NCBI RefSeq assembly: GCF_021202945.1
Contig: NZ_JAJOYR010000001.1
Location: 1,717,543 to 1,781,542 of the forward strand
Origin: Stenotrophomonas sp. SY1
GTDB taxonomy: Bacteria; Pseudomonadota; Gammaproteobacteria; Xanthomonadales; Xanthomonadaceae
Direction of reading: 5' to 3'
DNA length: 64,000 bases
A program made the translations under genes and the position numbers. Below, piece by piece: positions 15,596 through 24,085 of this stretch. The stretch's first letter is position 1, and each line of letters begins with the position of its first letter. Below the pieces are notes generated by a model that made no database searches, was not told where the DNA came from, and saw nothing but the letters and a program-made list of their open reading frames with translations.

Positions 15596-17602
15596 TCAAC
15601 GCCAGATCTTGATCTGCTCCGCGTCGGTGCGCTGCATCGGCTGGCCCGGCTTGCAGCTGAAGGCCGCGCCGAACGCGGGCAGGTTGGACAGCGGCGCATT
15701 GGCACGCCAGCGGCCCGGTGCACGTACATCCGAAGCCAGACGCTGCACGGCTTCGTTCGGCGAGAGCTGCTGTGCCCACAGCGAGGTCCAGCCCTTGAAA
15801 AAGGCCTGCTTGTCGGCCGGCTTGGCATCGGCCTGGGCGGCATTGAAGGCTTCCCAGGCGATTTCCACGCCGGAGATGTCGGCCATGTTCTCGTCACGGG
15901 TCAGTTCGCCGTTGACCTTGGCGTCCTTCACGCCCGGGAACGCGTAGCCGCTGTACTGCGCGGCTACGCGGTTGCCGAGCAGGGTCCAGGCACTCTTGTC
16001 GGCCGGCGTCCACCAGCTGCGCAGTTCGCCCTTGGCGTCGATCATCGCGCCCTTGACGTCGATGGCACGGCTGACTTCATGCGCGACCAGGCCACCGAAG
16101 GCACCAAACTTCTCGGCGCCGCTGGCGCTGTCGGCGAAGATCGGGCCCTGCAGTGCGGCGGCAGTGACGATCAGGCGGTTCTGCGCGATGTCATAGGCGA
16201 TGGCCGGCTGCTGCGGCAGCACGTCCCAGCGGCGGTCGGCGTTGCCCTTGCCGATGCGCTTCATTTCCTGCGCATGGCGCCAGGTGGAGGCGATCAGCAT
16301 GTTGCCGCCGAAGCTGCCACGGCCCATCGGCTGCACGGTGTAGTCCAGATCGCGCAGCGGGGTGCCGATCTCGATCTTCATCGCGGCCAGCTTCGCTTCG
16401 GCCTCTGCCTTGGCTTCGGCGCTGAGCCAGGTGCTGCGCTTGACCGCAGCAATCTGCGCTTCGCGGATCTGGTCGACCATCACGCCGGCCTGGCGGCGCA
16501 CGTCGCGGCTGAGGTAGGTGTTGGCGTACTCGTGGCCCAGCATCGGGCCGGCGGCAACGTTGATGGCGTCCAGCACCGCATCGGCACGCGCCGGAGCGAT
16601 GGTCTGGCCGCGCAGCAGGCGGCCGCGGAATTCGAACTCGGCGTCGCGGTAAGCCTTGGACAGGTACGGTGCCATCGAGTCACCCACGCGCCAGCGCAGA
16701 TAGGCCTTCCACTGTGCGGCCGGCAGGCGCGCGACCATGCCGTTGAGCTGCTGGAACAGCGTCGGGTCGGCCAGCGAGACCAGGTCGTCATTGACGCCCT
16801 GGGCCTTCAGGAACGCATCCAGCTGCAGGTTGCGGTAGCGGCCCAGGTCCTTGGTGGCGACCGGCGCGTAGTTGTTGAACGGGTTGTTGATGTCGGCCAC
16901 CGAGTGCGCGCTGCGCGCCAGTTCGGTTTCCAGCTGGATGACCAGCGCCGACTCGGCGTCCAGCTTGTCGGCCGGGGTGCCGGTCAGTGCCAGGATCTGC
17001 TTGACGTAGGCGCGGTAGCGGCCCATCAGTGCGACGGTGTCGGCATCGGTGCGGGTGTAGAACGCCGGGTCCGGCAGGCCCATGCCGCCCTGCATGAAGT
17101 AGCCGATGTGGCGGTCCAGCGCCCTCAGGTCCACGTCCGGGGCGAAGTTGAACGCCACCGGGATGCCGACCTGGTGCAGTGCGGCGATCGAGGCCGGGAT
17201 GTCCTTGGCCTTCTTGATCGCGTCGATGCGGGTCAGCAGCGGGGCGATCGGCTTGGAGCCATCGGCTTCCACGGCGGCCTCATCCAGGCCGCTGGCCCAG
17301 AAGTCGCCGAGCAGCTTCTGCACATTGCCCTGCGGGCTGGTCATCGAGCGCTGCAGCAGCTGGCGCTGCTGATCGCGGGTGTTGCTGGCCAGCTGGCCCA
17401 GTGCGGTCACGGCGCCGGTCTGCGGAACCGGGTTGGCCTTGAGCCAGTTGGCATTGGTCAGCTCGTAGAAGTCACCGCAGGCCGCGCTCACCGCCGGTGC
17501 GCGCGCAGCGGCCCGCTTGCGGGCGGCGTCGGCATCGTTCGTGGACAGGACGGCGACCAGGCCGAAGGCCAGGGCGAGGGTAAGCGGGCGAATGGTGGGC
17601 AT
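15596..17602 (-). CDS. M13 family peptidase-like protein lacking the second zinc His
   Basis: 668 residues from the ATG at 17602 (GGAT 9 nt upstream; an ATG at 17611 is also possible). The signal peptide spans about 1-25. The long N-terminal M13 domain is normal and the C-terminus ends CKPGQPMQRTDAEQIKIW as in PepO-type enzymes. The zinc motif, however, reads His508-Glu-Val-Ser-Arg512 instead of HExxH; CGT replaces what would be a one-base-different CAT. The third ligand region is kept (Glu571 in DENMADISG), but the NAYY-P segment is altered. It is probably catalytically inactive, or needs another ligand. The neighbour upstream on this strand is an intact paralogue. Confidence 0.85.
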   Translation of the reverse strand: MPTIRPLTLALAFGLVAVLSTNDADAARKRAAARAPAVSAACGDFYELTNANWLKANPVPQTGAVTALGQLASNTRDQQRQLLQRSMTSPQGNVQKLLGDFWASGLDEAAVEADGSKPIAPLLTRIDAIKKAKDIPASIAALHQVGIPVAFNFAPDVDLRALDRHIGYFMQGGMGLPDPAFYTRTDADTVALMGRYRAYVKQILALTGTPADKLDAESALVIQLETELARSAHSVADINNPFNNYAPVATKDLGRYRNLQLDAFLKAQGVNDDLVSLADPTLFQQLNGMVARLPAAQWKAYLRWRVGDSMAPYLSKAYRDAEFEFRGRLLRGQTIAPARADAVLDAINVAAGPMLGHEYANTYLSRDVRRQAGVMVDQIREAQIAAVKRSTWLSAEAKAEAEAKLAAMKIEIGTPLRDLDYTVQPMGRGSFGGNMLIASTWRHAQEMKRIGKGNADRRWDVLPQQPAIAYDIAQNRLIVTAAALQGPIFADSASGAEKFGAFGGLVAHEVSRAIDVKGAMIDAKGELRSWWTPADKSAWTLLGNRVAAQYSGYAFPGVKDAKVNGELTRDENMADISGVEIAWEAFNAAQADAKPADKQAFFKGWTSLWAQQLSPNEAVQRLASDVRAPGRWRANAPLSNLPAFGAAFSCKPGQPMQRTDAEQIKIWR

Positions 17603-17726
17603 GTAGTGCATATCCGCAGAAGGACAAAGTGGGCGGAGTTTAACAAGCCGCCAAGCGATTGGCGCCGGGGATGGTCGCGGTTTTGTGGATTGGAGCCAGG
17701 ATCGTGACGGGGCGCGTGGGTGCGAT

Positions 17727-17842
17727 GTAGGAGCGGCGTAAGCCGCGAAGCTGGCGGGACATGAAGCGCCAGCCAGGTAGCAATTGCACACACGTCCCGC
17801 GTCTGCAGCCATTACCAGCTTCGCGGCTTACGCCGTTCCTAC
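17727..17842. repeat. Inverted SMAG-like repeat pair with ~60 nt centre
   Basis: Left unit GTAGGAGCGGCGTAAGCCGC (then GAAGC) from 17727. The right unit is its near-exact complement, ending CCTAC at 17842. GTAG heads face outward. Similar units with GCAG heads occur at 43414-43545. The pair could fold into one long cruciform between the two M13 genes. Confidence 0.72.
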
Positions 17843-17865
17843 AAATGCGGGCAGGACCGGAAAAG

Positions 17866-17892
17866 AAGAAGGCCCGGCAATGCCGGGCCTTC
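17866..17892 (-). terminator. Intrinsic terminator after the second M13 gene
   Basis: AAGGCCCGGCA-TGCCGGGCCTT stem downstream of the minus-strand stop, followed on that strand by a pyrimidine-rich TTCTTCTTTTCC tail. Confidence 0.75.
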
Positions 17893-17919
17893 CCATGTCA
17901 CATCACTGCGTGGCAGCGA

Positions 17920-20019
17920 TTACCAGATCACGACCTGCTTGTCGCCGGTGCGGACCATCGGCGAGCCGGCCTTGCACTGGAACGCAGCAGCGAAGGTCGG
18001 CAGGTTCGACGGCGCGCCCATCGCGCGGAACTGCGCCGGTGCGTGCGGATCGGTGGCCAGGCGGACCTTGGCGTTTTCCGGGGTGTACTTGGTGCGCCAC
18101 ACGGTCGCCCAGTTGAAGAAGAAGCGCTGGTCGCGGGTGAAGCCCTCGACCTTCGGGTCTTCCTTGCCGGTGCTGGCCTTCTGCAGGGCGTCGTAGGCGG
18201 TGGCCAGGCCACCCAGGTCGGCGATGTTCTCGCCCAGGGTCAGCGAGCCGTTCACGGCCTGGTCGCCCACCTTGTACTCGTTGAACTGGTTGACCAGCTT
18301 GCCGGTCAGGCCGCTGAAGCCCTTGGCGTCAGCCGGGGTCCACCAGTTCTCGAAGTTGCCGGTCGGCCCGAAGCGGCTGCCCTGGTCGTCGTAACCGTGG
18401 GTCATCTCGTGGCCGATCACCGCACCGATGCCGCCGTAGTTCAGGGCGTCGTCGGCATTCGGATCGAAGAATGGCGGCTGCAGGATCGCGGCCGGGAACA
18501 CGATCTCGTTCTGCAGCGGGTTGTAGTAGGCGTTGACCATCTGCGGGGTCATGCCCCACTCGGTCTTGTCCACTGGCTGGCCGATCTTGCCCAGCGCCCA
18601 CTTGTAGTTGAAGGCGTTGGCGGCACGCACGTTGCCCAGGTAGTCATCGTGGGTGGTGCTAAGGCCCGACCAGTCGCGCCACTTGTCCGGGTAGCCGATC
18701 TTCGGGGTGAAGGTTTCCCACTTGGCGATGGCCTTGGCCTTGGTTTCGTCGCTCATCCAGGCCAGACCCTGGATGCGCTCCTTCAGCGCGGCTGCCAGGT
18801 TCTTGACCAGCTCTTCCATCTTGGCCTTGGCTTCCGGCGAGAAGGCGACCTTGACGTACATCTGGCCGAAGGCTTCGCCGGCATTGTTCTCGACCGTGCC
18901 CAGCACCTGCTTCCAGCGCGGCTTGATTTCCTTCTGACCGTTGAGTTCCTTGCCGTAGAACGCGTAGTTCTCCTGCACGAAGTCATTGCTCAGGTACGGC
19001 GAAGCGCCGTCAACGGTGTGGAAGCGCAGGTAGGCGCGCCACACGGCCGGGTCGGTGTCGCCCAGCATCTTGCTCACTTCCTGGTGGAAGGTCGGCATGG
19101 CCAGCGAGAACGAGGCCGGGGCAGCGATGCCCTGGGCCTTGAAGAACTCGGTCCAGCTGAAGTTCGGGGTCAGCTTGTCGGCGTCAGCGACGGTGACCGG
19201 GTTGTAGTACAGCGACACGTCACGCGACAGTTCGACGCTGGACTTGGAAGCCTTGGCCAGACGGGTTTCGAACTTGACCACGTCCTCGGCCTGCTTGGCG
19301 GCGTCGGCAGCGGCCACGCCGGACAGTTCCAGCACCTTGGCCACGTGTGCCTTGTAGGCGTTGAGCTTGTCGGCCTTGCTGGCGTCGGTGTAGTAGGTGG
19401 TGTCCGGCAGGCCCAGGCCACCCTGGCTGGCGTAGGCCATGTTCATCGACGAATTCTTGAAGTCCGCTTCCGGACCGAAACCGAACAGCACGTTCTCGCC
19501 CTTGGCGGCGGTGCTGCGCAGGTAATCGGCGATGGCGGCGGTGTTCTGCAGGCCGTCGATGGCGGCCAGATCAGCCTTCAGCGGGGTGATGCCCAGCGAA
19601 TTGATCTTGGCCTCGTCCATGCCGGCGGCCCAGAAGTCACCGACGATCTTCTCGATGCCGGTGGCGTTCTTCATCGCAGCGGCCTGCTCGGCCAGCTGGT
19701 GCTGCACGGCGACGGAGCGCTCGTCCAGGATGGTGAAGGCACCCCAGCTGGTGCGGTCGGCCGGGATGGCATTGGCGGTGAGCCACTTGTCATTCACGTA
19801 GCCGCCGAAATCGGTGCAGGCGTCCTTGCTGGCGTCCAGGTCGGCCGCGGTGAACGCGTTGTAGGCCGGCAGCTTGGATTCGTCCAGCTTCAGTTCGGTG
19901 GCAGCAGCGGCAGCCGGAGTGGCAGCCGGGGCAGCCGGAGTTTCTTCTTTCTTGCAGCCGACCAGCGCGGCCGAAACGGCCAGGGTCAGCAGAAGGATCT
20001 GGGGTTTGCGAACGATCAC
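17920..20019 (-). CDS. pepO: M13 family zinc metallopeptidase lipoprotein (PepO-like)
   Basis: 699 residues from a GTG at 20019 that has GGAGG about 8 nt upstream and gives a lipoprotein leader ending AALVGC. An Ala/Pro linker follows. The M13 N-domain is at about 60-440 and the catalytic domain carries NAYYNPLQNEIVFPAAIL, His537-Glu-Met-Thr-His541 and Glu597 in GENIADLGG. The C-terminus is CKAGSPMVRTGDKQVVIW, the family's conserved CxxG...W end. It is an envelope oligopeptidase of the neprilysin family, probably in the periplasm facing the outer membrane. It is the active paralogue of the adjacent gene with a degenerate zinc site. Confidence 0.93.
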   Translation of the reverse strand: MIVRKPQILLLTLAVSAALVGCKKEETPAAPAATPAAAAATELKLDESKLPAYNAFTAADLDASKDACTDFGGYVNDKWLTANAIPADRTSWGAFTILDERSVAVQHQLAEQAAAMKNATGIEKIVGDFWAAGMDEAKINSLGITPLKADLAAIDGLQNTAAIADYLRSTAAKGENVLFGFGPEADFKNSSMNMAYASQGGLGLPDTTYYTDASKADKLNAYKAHVAKVLELSGVAAADAAKQAEDVVKFETRLAKASKSSVELSRDVSLYYNPVTVADADKLTPNFSWTEFFKAQGIAAPASFSLAMPTFHQEVSKMLGDTDPAVWRAYLRFHTVDGASPYLSNDFVQENYAFYGKELNGQKEIKPRWKQVLGTVENNAGEAFGQMYVKVAFSPEAKAKMEELVKNLAAALKERIQGLAWMSDETKAKAIAKWETFTPKIGYPDKWRDWSGLSTTHDDYLGNVRAANAFNYKWALGKIGQPVDKTEWGMTPQMVNAYYNPLQNEIVFPAAILQPPFFDPNADDALNYGGIGAVIGHEMTHGYDDQGSRFGPTGNFENWWTPADAKGFSGLTGKLVNQFNEYKVGDQAVNGSLTLGENIADLGGLATAYDALQKASTGKEDPKVEGFTRDQRFFFNWATVWRTKYTPENAKVRLATDPHAPAQFRAMGAPSNLPTFAAAFQCKAGSPMVRTGDKQVVIW

Positions 20020-20280
20020 GGGATTGGCCTCCAGGCCGATTTCAGAGCACGGGTGTGGCCCCGCAACCAGGGCCGAGCGCAGAAGATACGCCTGAAACCG
20101 ATCGCCAAGGGGTGTCGAAGGTAATGGCCGGCAGCTTGATATGCAGGAGATCGCTTCTTCCGTTCTCACCGTGGAGGAGAAGCGGGGCGGGGGCTTCAGA
20201 TAGCTGCCTGTCTTTCACGGTTTCCTGGCCGGCCATATGAGCCAGGAGTCGTCTGATAGGCGTCCGATTCCACACGATGC

Positions 20281-20286
20281 TATACA
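20281..20286 (+). promoter_or_regulatory. -10-like TATACA close to a start codon
   Basis: TATACA lies 6 nt before the ATG at 20293, with no recognisable ribosome-binding site between them other than GCGGGA. Possible leaderless transcript; weak evidence. Confidence 0.35.
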
Positions 20287-20292
20287 GCGGGA

Positions 20293-21900
20293 ATGACCAA
20301 GACATCAGCAAAGCAGTGGGATGCGATCCTGATCGGCGGCGGCCACAACGGGCTGGTCTGCGCAGCCTATCTGGCCAAGGCCGGCAAGCGGGTGCTGGTA
20401 CTGGAGCGACGCGCGGTGGTGGGCGGCGCAGCGGTGACCGAGGAGTTTCATCCGGGTTTCCGCAACTCGGTGGCCTCTTATACGGTGTCGCTGCTGCAAC
20501 CCCGGGTGATTGCTGATCTGGAACTGGAGCGGCATGGCCTGCGGGTGGTGCCGCGGCGAATCAATAATTTCCTGCCGCTACCGGGTGATCAGTACCTGCT
20601 GGCCGGCAGCGGGCGGACGCAGGCGGAAGTGGCGAAGTTCTCGCTTCGTGATGCCGAGCGCCTGCCGGAGTACGAGTGTCGCCTGGATATCTTCGCCGAC
20701 GTGCTTCGCGCGCTGGCGTTGCAGGCGCCGCCCAACGTGACCGATGGCGGTTGGTTGCAGGCGCTGCCGGAGCTGTGGAAAGCCGGCAAGCTCGGCCGGC
20801 AGCTTCAATCGTTGGACGCGGGGTTGAAGCAGGAGCTGCTTGATCTGTTCACCATTTCCGCCGCCGAGTATCTGGACCGTTGGTTCGAGAGCGCGCCGAT
20901 CAAGGCGTTGTTCGGCTTCGATGGCATCGTCGGCAATTACGCCAGCCCTTACGCGCCAGGCACCGCGTATGTCCTTCTGCATCACGTGTTGGGCCAAAGC
21001 AATGGCGTGAAAGGGGCGTGGGGGCACGCCATCGGCGGAATGGGTGCGATCACCCAGGCGATGGCGCGTGCGGCGATCGAAGCCGGTGTGCAGATCCGCA
21101 CCGATGCTGGCGTGGCAAGAGTGCTGGTCGAACAGGGTCGGGTGGTCGGTGTCGTAACCACATCCGGCGATGTGCTGCGTGGCAAGGCCATCGTCGCCAA
21201 CGTCAATCCCAAGCTTCTGTATGAGCGCCTTCTTGACCCGGCGGACGTGCCGCGTGACACACTCGAACGGATGCACAACTGGCGCTGCGGCTCAGGCACG
21301 TTCCGCATGAATGTAGCGCTGTCGCGTCTGCCGGATTTCAGCGTACTGCCGGGGCAGGGCGATCACCTCACCGCCGGCATCATCATTGCGCCGAGCCTGG
21401 ATTACATGGATCGCGCGTTCCTGGATGCGCGCCAGTACGGCTGGTCGCGCGAGCCGGTGGTGGAGATGCTGATTCCCAGCACGCTGGACGATTCACTGGC
21501 CCCGCCGGGCCAGCACGTGGCCAGCCTGTTCTGCCAGCACGTCGCGCCGCAGCTGCCGGACGGTCGCAGTTGGGACGATCACCGCGAAGAAGTGGCTGAT
21601 CTGATGATCGCTACCGTCGACAAGCATGCGCCGGGCTTTGCGGCATCGGTGCTGGGCCGCCAGATCATGAGCCCGCTCGATCTGGAGCGCACCTTCGGCC
21701 TGATCGGCGGCGACATTTTCCACGGTGCGCTGAGCCTCAATCAGTTGTTCAGTGCAAGGCCGATGATCGGGCAGGCGAACTATCGTGGTGCGATTCCAGG
21801 CCTGTACCTGTGCGGCGCGGGAACGCATCCCGGTGGCGGTGTTACCGGCGCGCCGGGGTTCAATGCGGCGCGGGAGATTCTGAAAGACAACGGCCGCTGA
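20293..21900 (+). CDS. FAD-dependent oxidoreductase, PYROXD2/CrtI-like
   Basis: 535 residues. It starts with a dinucleotide-binding motif (AILIGGGHNGLVCAAYLAKAG) followed by ERRAVVGGAAVTEEFHPGF. It has the amine-oxidase/phytoene-desaturase fold and ends with LYLCGAGTHPGGGVTGAPGFN, the FAD-closing motif of this group. Bacterial members resembling human PYROXD2 have no settled substrate; carotenoid desaturases are the nearest known enzymes, but no other crt gene lies nearby, so a pigment role is not supported here. It ends in an intrinsic terminator that overlaps the stop codon. Confidence 0.8.
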   Translation: MTKTSAKQWDAILIGGGHNGLVCAAYLAKAGKRVLVLERRAVVGGAAVTEEFHPGFRNSVASYTVSLLQPRVIADLELERHGLRVVPRRINNFLPLPGDQYLLAGSGRTQAEVAKFSLRDAERLPEYECRLDIFADVLRALALQAPPNVTDGGWLQALPELWKAGKLGRQLQSLDAGLKQELLDLFTISAAEYLDRWFESAPIKALFGFDGIVGNYASPYAPGTAYVLLHHVLGQSNGVKGAWGHAIGGMGAITQAMARAAIEAGVQIRTDAGVARVLVEQGRVVGVVTTSGDVLRGKAIVANVNPKLLYERLLDPADVPRDTLERMHNWRCGSGTFRMNVALSRLPDFSVLPGQGDHLTAGIIIAPSLDYMDRAFLDARQYGWSREPVVEMLIPSTLDDSLAPPGQHVASLFCQHVAPQLPDGRSWDDHREEVADLMIATVDKHAPGFAASVLGRQIMSPLDLERTFGLIGGDIFHGALSLNQLFSARPMIGQANYRGAIPGLYLCGAGTHPGGGVTGAPGFNAAREILKDNGR

Positions 21901-21912
21901 AAGCGGCCGTTG
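21890..21912. terminator. Terminator between convergent genes
   Basis: AACGGCCGCT-GAA-AGCGGCCGTT, a 10-bp perfect stem that includes the stop codon of the oxidoreductase gene. It lacks a strong T run but sits between convergent genes. Confidence 0.65.
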
Positions 21913-21935
21913 CTGGTTCCAGGTCTTGATATGAA

Positions 21936-23975
21936 TCAGAGCCCTGTGCCACCGCATCCGCTGGCGAGGTAAGTGTCGATGATGCGCAGCTGATTGGCCA
22001 TGATCTCGCGGGTCCATGCCGGTCCGTGTGCATAGTCGGCGATGGGGTGGTACTCGACCGGTTGGCCGGAGCCCTTGGCTTTCGAGACAAACCACTCGGA
22101 CTGCTCGATGGGAACCGTTTGGTCGCGATCACCGTGATAGATCATCAGCGGAATTTTTATCTTGTCCGCATGGTCAAGCGGGTTGAGGCCATCGACGGTC
22201 GGAGCCTGTGCCTGACGGAAGAACGGGTTGGTGTAGAAACGTGACCAGATCTTCTTGATGTCGGAAACACCGGCGCCAGCAATGGCGCATTTGTACATGC
22301 CTTCAGGTCTCACGGCAGCAGCGAATGCCGAATAGCCACCGTATGAGAAGCCGAACATGGCGATATGGCCAGGCTTGGCTATGTTCTGTTCGATCAGCCA
22401 TTTTGCGCCGTCGTCCTTGTCATCCTGCATTCTCTGGCCCCATTGGGCGTCCCCTGCCATCCACAACCTGCGTCCCCAGCCTTCGGAGCCACGGAACTGC
22501 GGGCGTAGTACCGCCATGCAACGCGAAGCCATCAATGGCACCCACATGGATCCGTCAAAACCGATGCCGTCACGTGCCCATGGGCCGCCGTGAGGATGCA
22601 CTACCGTGTTCCAAGGGCCAGCACCACACATCTCGGTGTTGGGGGTGGTCAGAAATGCGGGAATATCGAGCCCATCGCGGGCCTTGTAGTAGATCAGTCG
22701 CGTGTTTCCAAGTGTGCGCGGGTCAATCTCTGGGTAACTTTTGGCCAGCAGCGAAAGGGAGCCGTTGCGGAACAGATAATGCTCGGGTGGCGTCGCAGAA
22801 CCGTCCACCGTCAGAAGCACAGTGGACATGTCCGGGGTATAGCCGGTCACGGTGTATTGGCGTTGTTCCGGATACTCCACGGTGGAAGTCTGGCCCGTGG
22901 CTGGATCAGTCAGTTTGACCTTGTCGTTGGAGATATGAAGTGCCTGCCGCAGGCCAGCATCCAGGGCTCGCATCTTCGGGTCAGTCCATTCGATATCGTC
23001 TTCGCGAGGGCCCTCGTAGCCAAGGCCAAGGATCTTTCCGAAATCCTCACCAGCGCTGCGATATGGATTGACGATCACTCGGTTGGCGTTGAAGAAGTTG
23101 TGCTGGAACAGAATCTCCTTCTTCGCCCGGGCTGCGATGTCGTACTCGTAGATCGCCGACTTGTCCTGCCCTTCGTTGCTCTGAATGAACGCAATATTGG
23201 GATCCGTGCTCAGGGCAATGATCTGTGTCTGATCGCGATTCTTCACATAGGAGCGGAAGTGTTCTTCCCACTTGTTTGTCTGCGGGTTCTTGAACTCCGC
23301 GGAAACATACGCTCCGCCACCGTCCAGGTCCTGCTTCAGGCGCGCGCGCAGGTTGCCGTCGAAATCGGTGATGTAGCCAGCGACCCGTTCTTCCGACATC
23401 TGGATACGCTCAGCTTTGAAGCTGCGCAGATCGACTCGGTAAACGTCGCCAGCGTTGGCGCCAACGTTATTGACGACGAGGATGTGATTAGGGTCATTCG
23501 GCAGCCGGTCCAGCACGCTGGGGCTGCTACGTGACTGAAGAAGTTCCTGATCACGGCTGGTGGCGCGTGGCTGCGGTAGCGGCTCGTTCCAGCTCTTTCC
23601 CTCCAGGTCCGTGATCATCAGCTTGTTGATGAATGTCTTGTAGATCCGGTCCGTGCGAAGATCGTAGGGTTGCCAGAAAGAGACCGCCAGCCGGTCATTC
23701 TTGACGAACGATACCCCGCTTATCTTCATGCGCTCAGCCCCGATGAGCGTTGGGGCCTGGTTCATGGCATCGGTCTGCCAGACCGCGATCACGCGCTCTT
23801 CGCCATTGGCGCGCAGTGCGGCAATGTGTTTGCCATCAGGAGACAGGCTGAAGCTCGAATACTGGGGAAAGGCTGCCAGTTGTTCGATTGAAGGGCGCGT
23901 CGGCTGGCTGGCAATGACGGGGCTTGAGGATAGCAATGCCGCCATTGCCAGCAGGTGGATTCGGGTTTTTCCCAT
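21936..23975 (-). CDS. S9 family prolyl-oligopeptidase-like peptidase, exported
   Basis: 679 residues from the ATG at 23975, which begins a signal peptide (MGKTRIHLLAMAALLSSSPV, then IAS). A beta-propeller domain covers about 30-420 and the alpha/beta hydrolase domain the rest. Nucleophile Ser544 is in GFSYGGYSAF, the acid Asp in YHGDRDQTVP and the His in DYAHGPAW. It cleaves oligopeptides after Pro or related residues, or acts as an isopeptidase as in lasso-peptide loci. It lies downstream of the TonB-dependent receptor on the same strand with an intrinsic terminator between them, and opposite a sulfotransferase gene. Dipeptidyl- or acylaminoacyl-peptidase activity is equally possible. Confidence 0.88.
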   Translation of the reverse strand: MGKTRIHLLAMAALLSSSPVIASQPTRPSIEQLAAFPQYSSFSLSPDGKHIAALRANGEERVIAVWQTDAMNQAPTLIGAERMKISGVSFVKNDRLAVSFWQPYDLRTDRIYKTFINKLMITDLEGKSWNEPLPQPRATSRDQELLQSRSSPSVLDRLPNDPNHILVVNNVGANAGDVYRVDLRSFKAERIQMSEERVAGYITDFDGNLRARLKQDLDGGGAYVSAEFKNPQTNKWEEHFRSYVKNRDQTQIIALSTDPNIAFIQSNEGQDKSAIYEYDIAARAKKEILFQHNFFNANRVIVNPYRSAGEDFGKILGLGYEGPREDDIEWTDPKMRALDAGLRQALHISNDKVKLTDPATGQTSTVEYPEQRQYTVTGYTPDMSTVLLTVDGSATPPEHYLFRNGSLSLLAKSYPEIDPRTLGNTRLIYYKARDGLDIPAFLTTPNTEMCGAGPWNTVVHPHGGPWARDGIGFDGSMWVPLMASRCMAVLRPQFRGSEGWGRRLWMAGDAQWGQRMQDDKDDGAKWLIEQNIAKPGHIAMFGFSYGGYSAFAAAVRPEGMYKCAIAGAGVSDIKKIWSRFYTNPFFRQAQAPTVDGLNPLDHADKIKIPLMIYHGDRDQTVPIEQSEWFVSKAKGSGQPVEYHPIADYAHGPAWTREIMANQLRIIDTYLASGCGGTGL

Positions 23976-24024
23976 TTGCACAATCCGTACTTGGGGCTCG
24001 AAGGCCATTGTTTGTGGTGTTGAT

Positions 24025-24057
24025 AAAAAGCCGCCGCTCGGGAGAGCGGCGGCTTTC
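24025..24057 (-). terminator. Intrinsic terminator after the TonB-dependent receptor
   Basis: AAAAGCCGCCGCTC-GGGA-GAGCGGCGGCTTT. On the minus strand the stem ends in TTTT. It lies between the receptor stop and the S9 start, so the peptidase may depend on read-through or its own promoter. Confidence 0.85.
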
Positions 24058-24085
24058 TTCAACTCATGCCACTTGGATCAGGGCA

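Noticed and set aside
17761..20124. 787-codon plus-strand open frame opposite the M13 lipoprotein gene
   Set aside because: No domain; the opposite strand has HEMTH, a lipobox and a Shine-Dalgarno sequence.
20293..21900. Carotenoid phytoene desaturase crtI
   Set aside because: The fold is shared, but no other carotenoid gene is nearby and the C-terminal GAGTHPGGGVTGAPG also occurs in PYROXD2-like oxidoreductases, so a crtI symbol is not justified.
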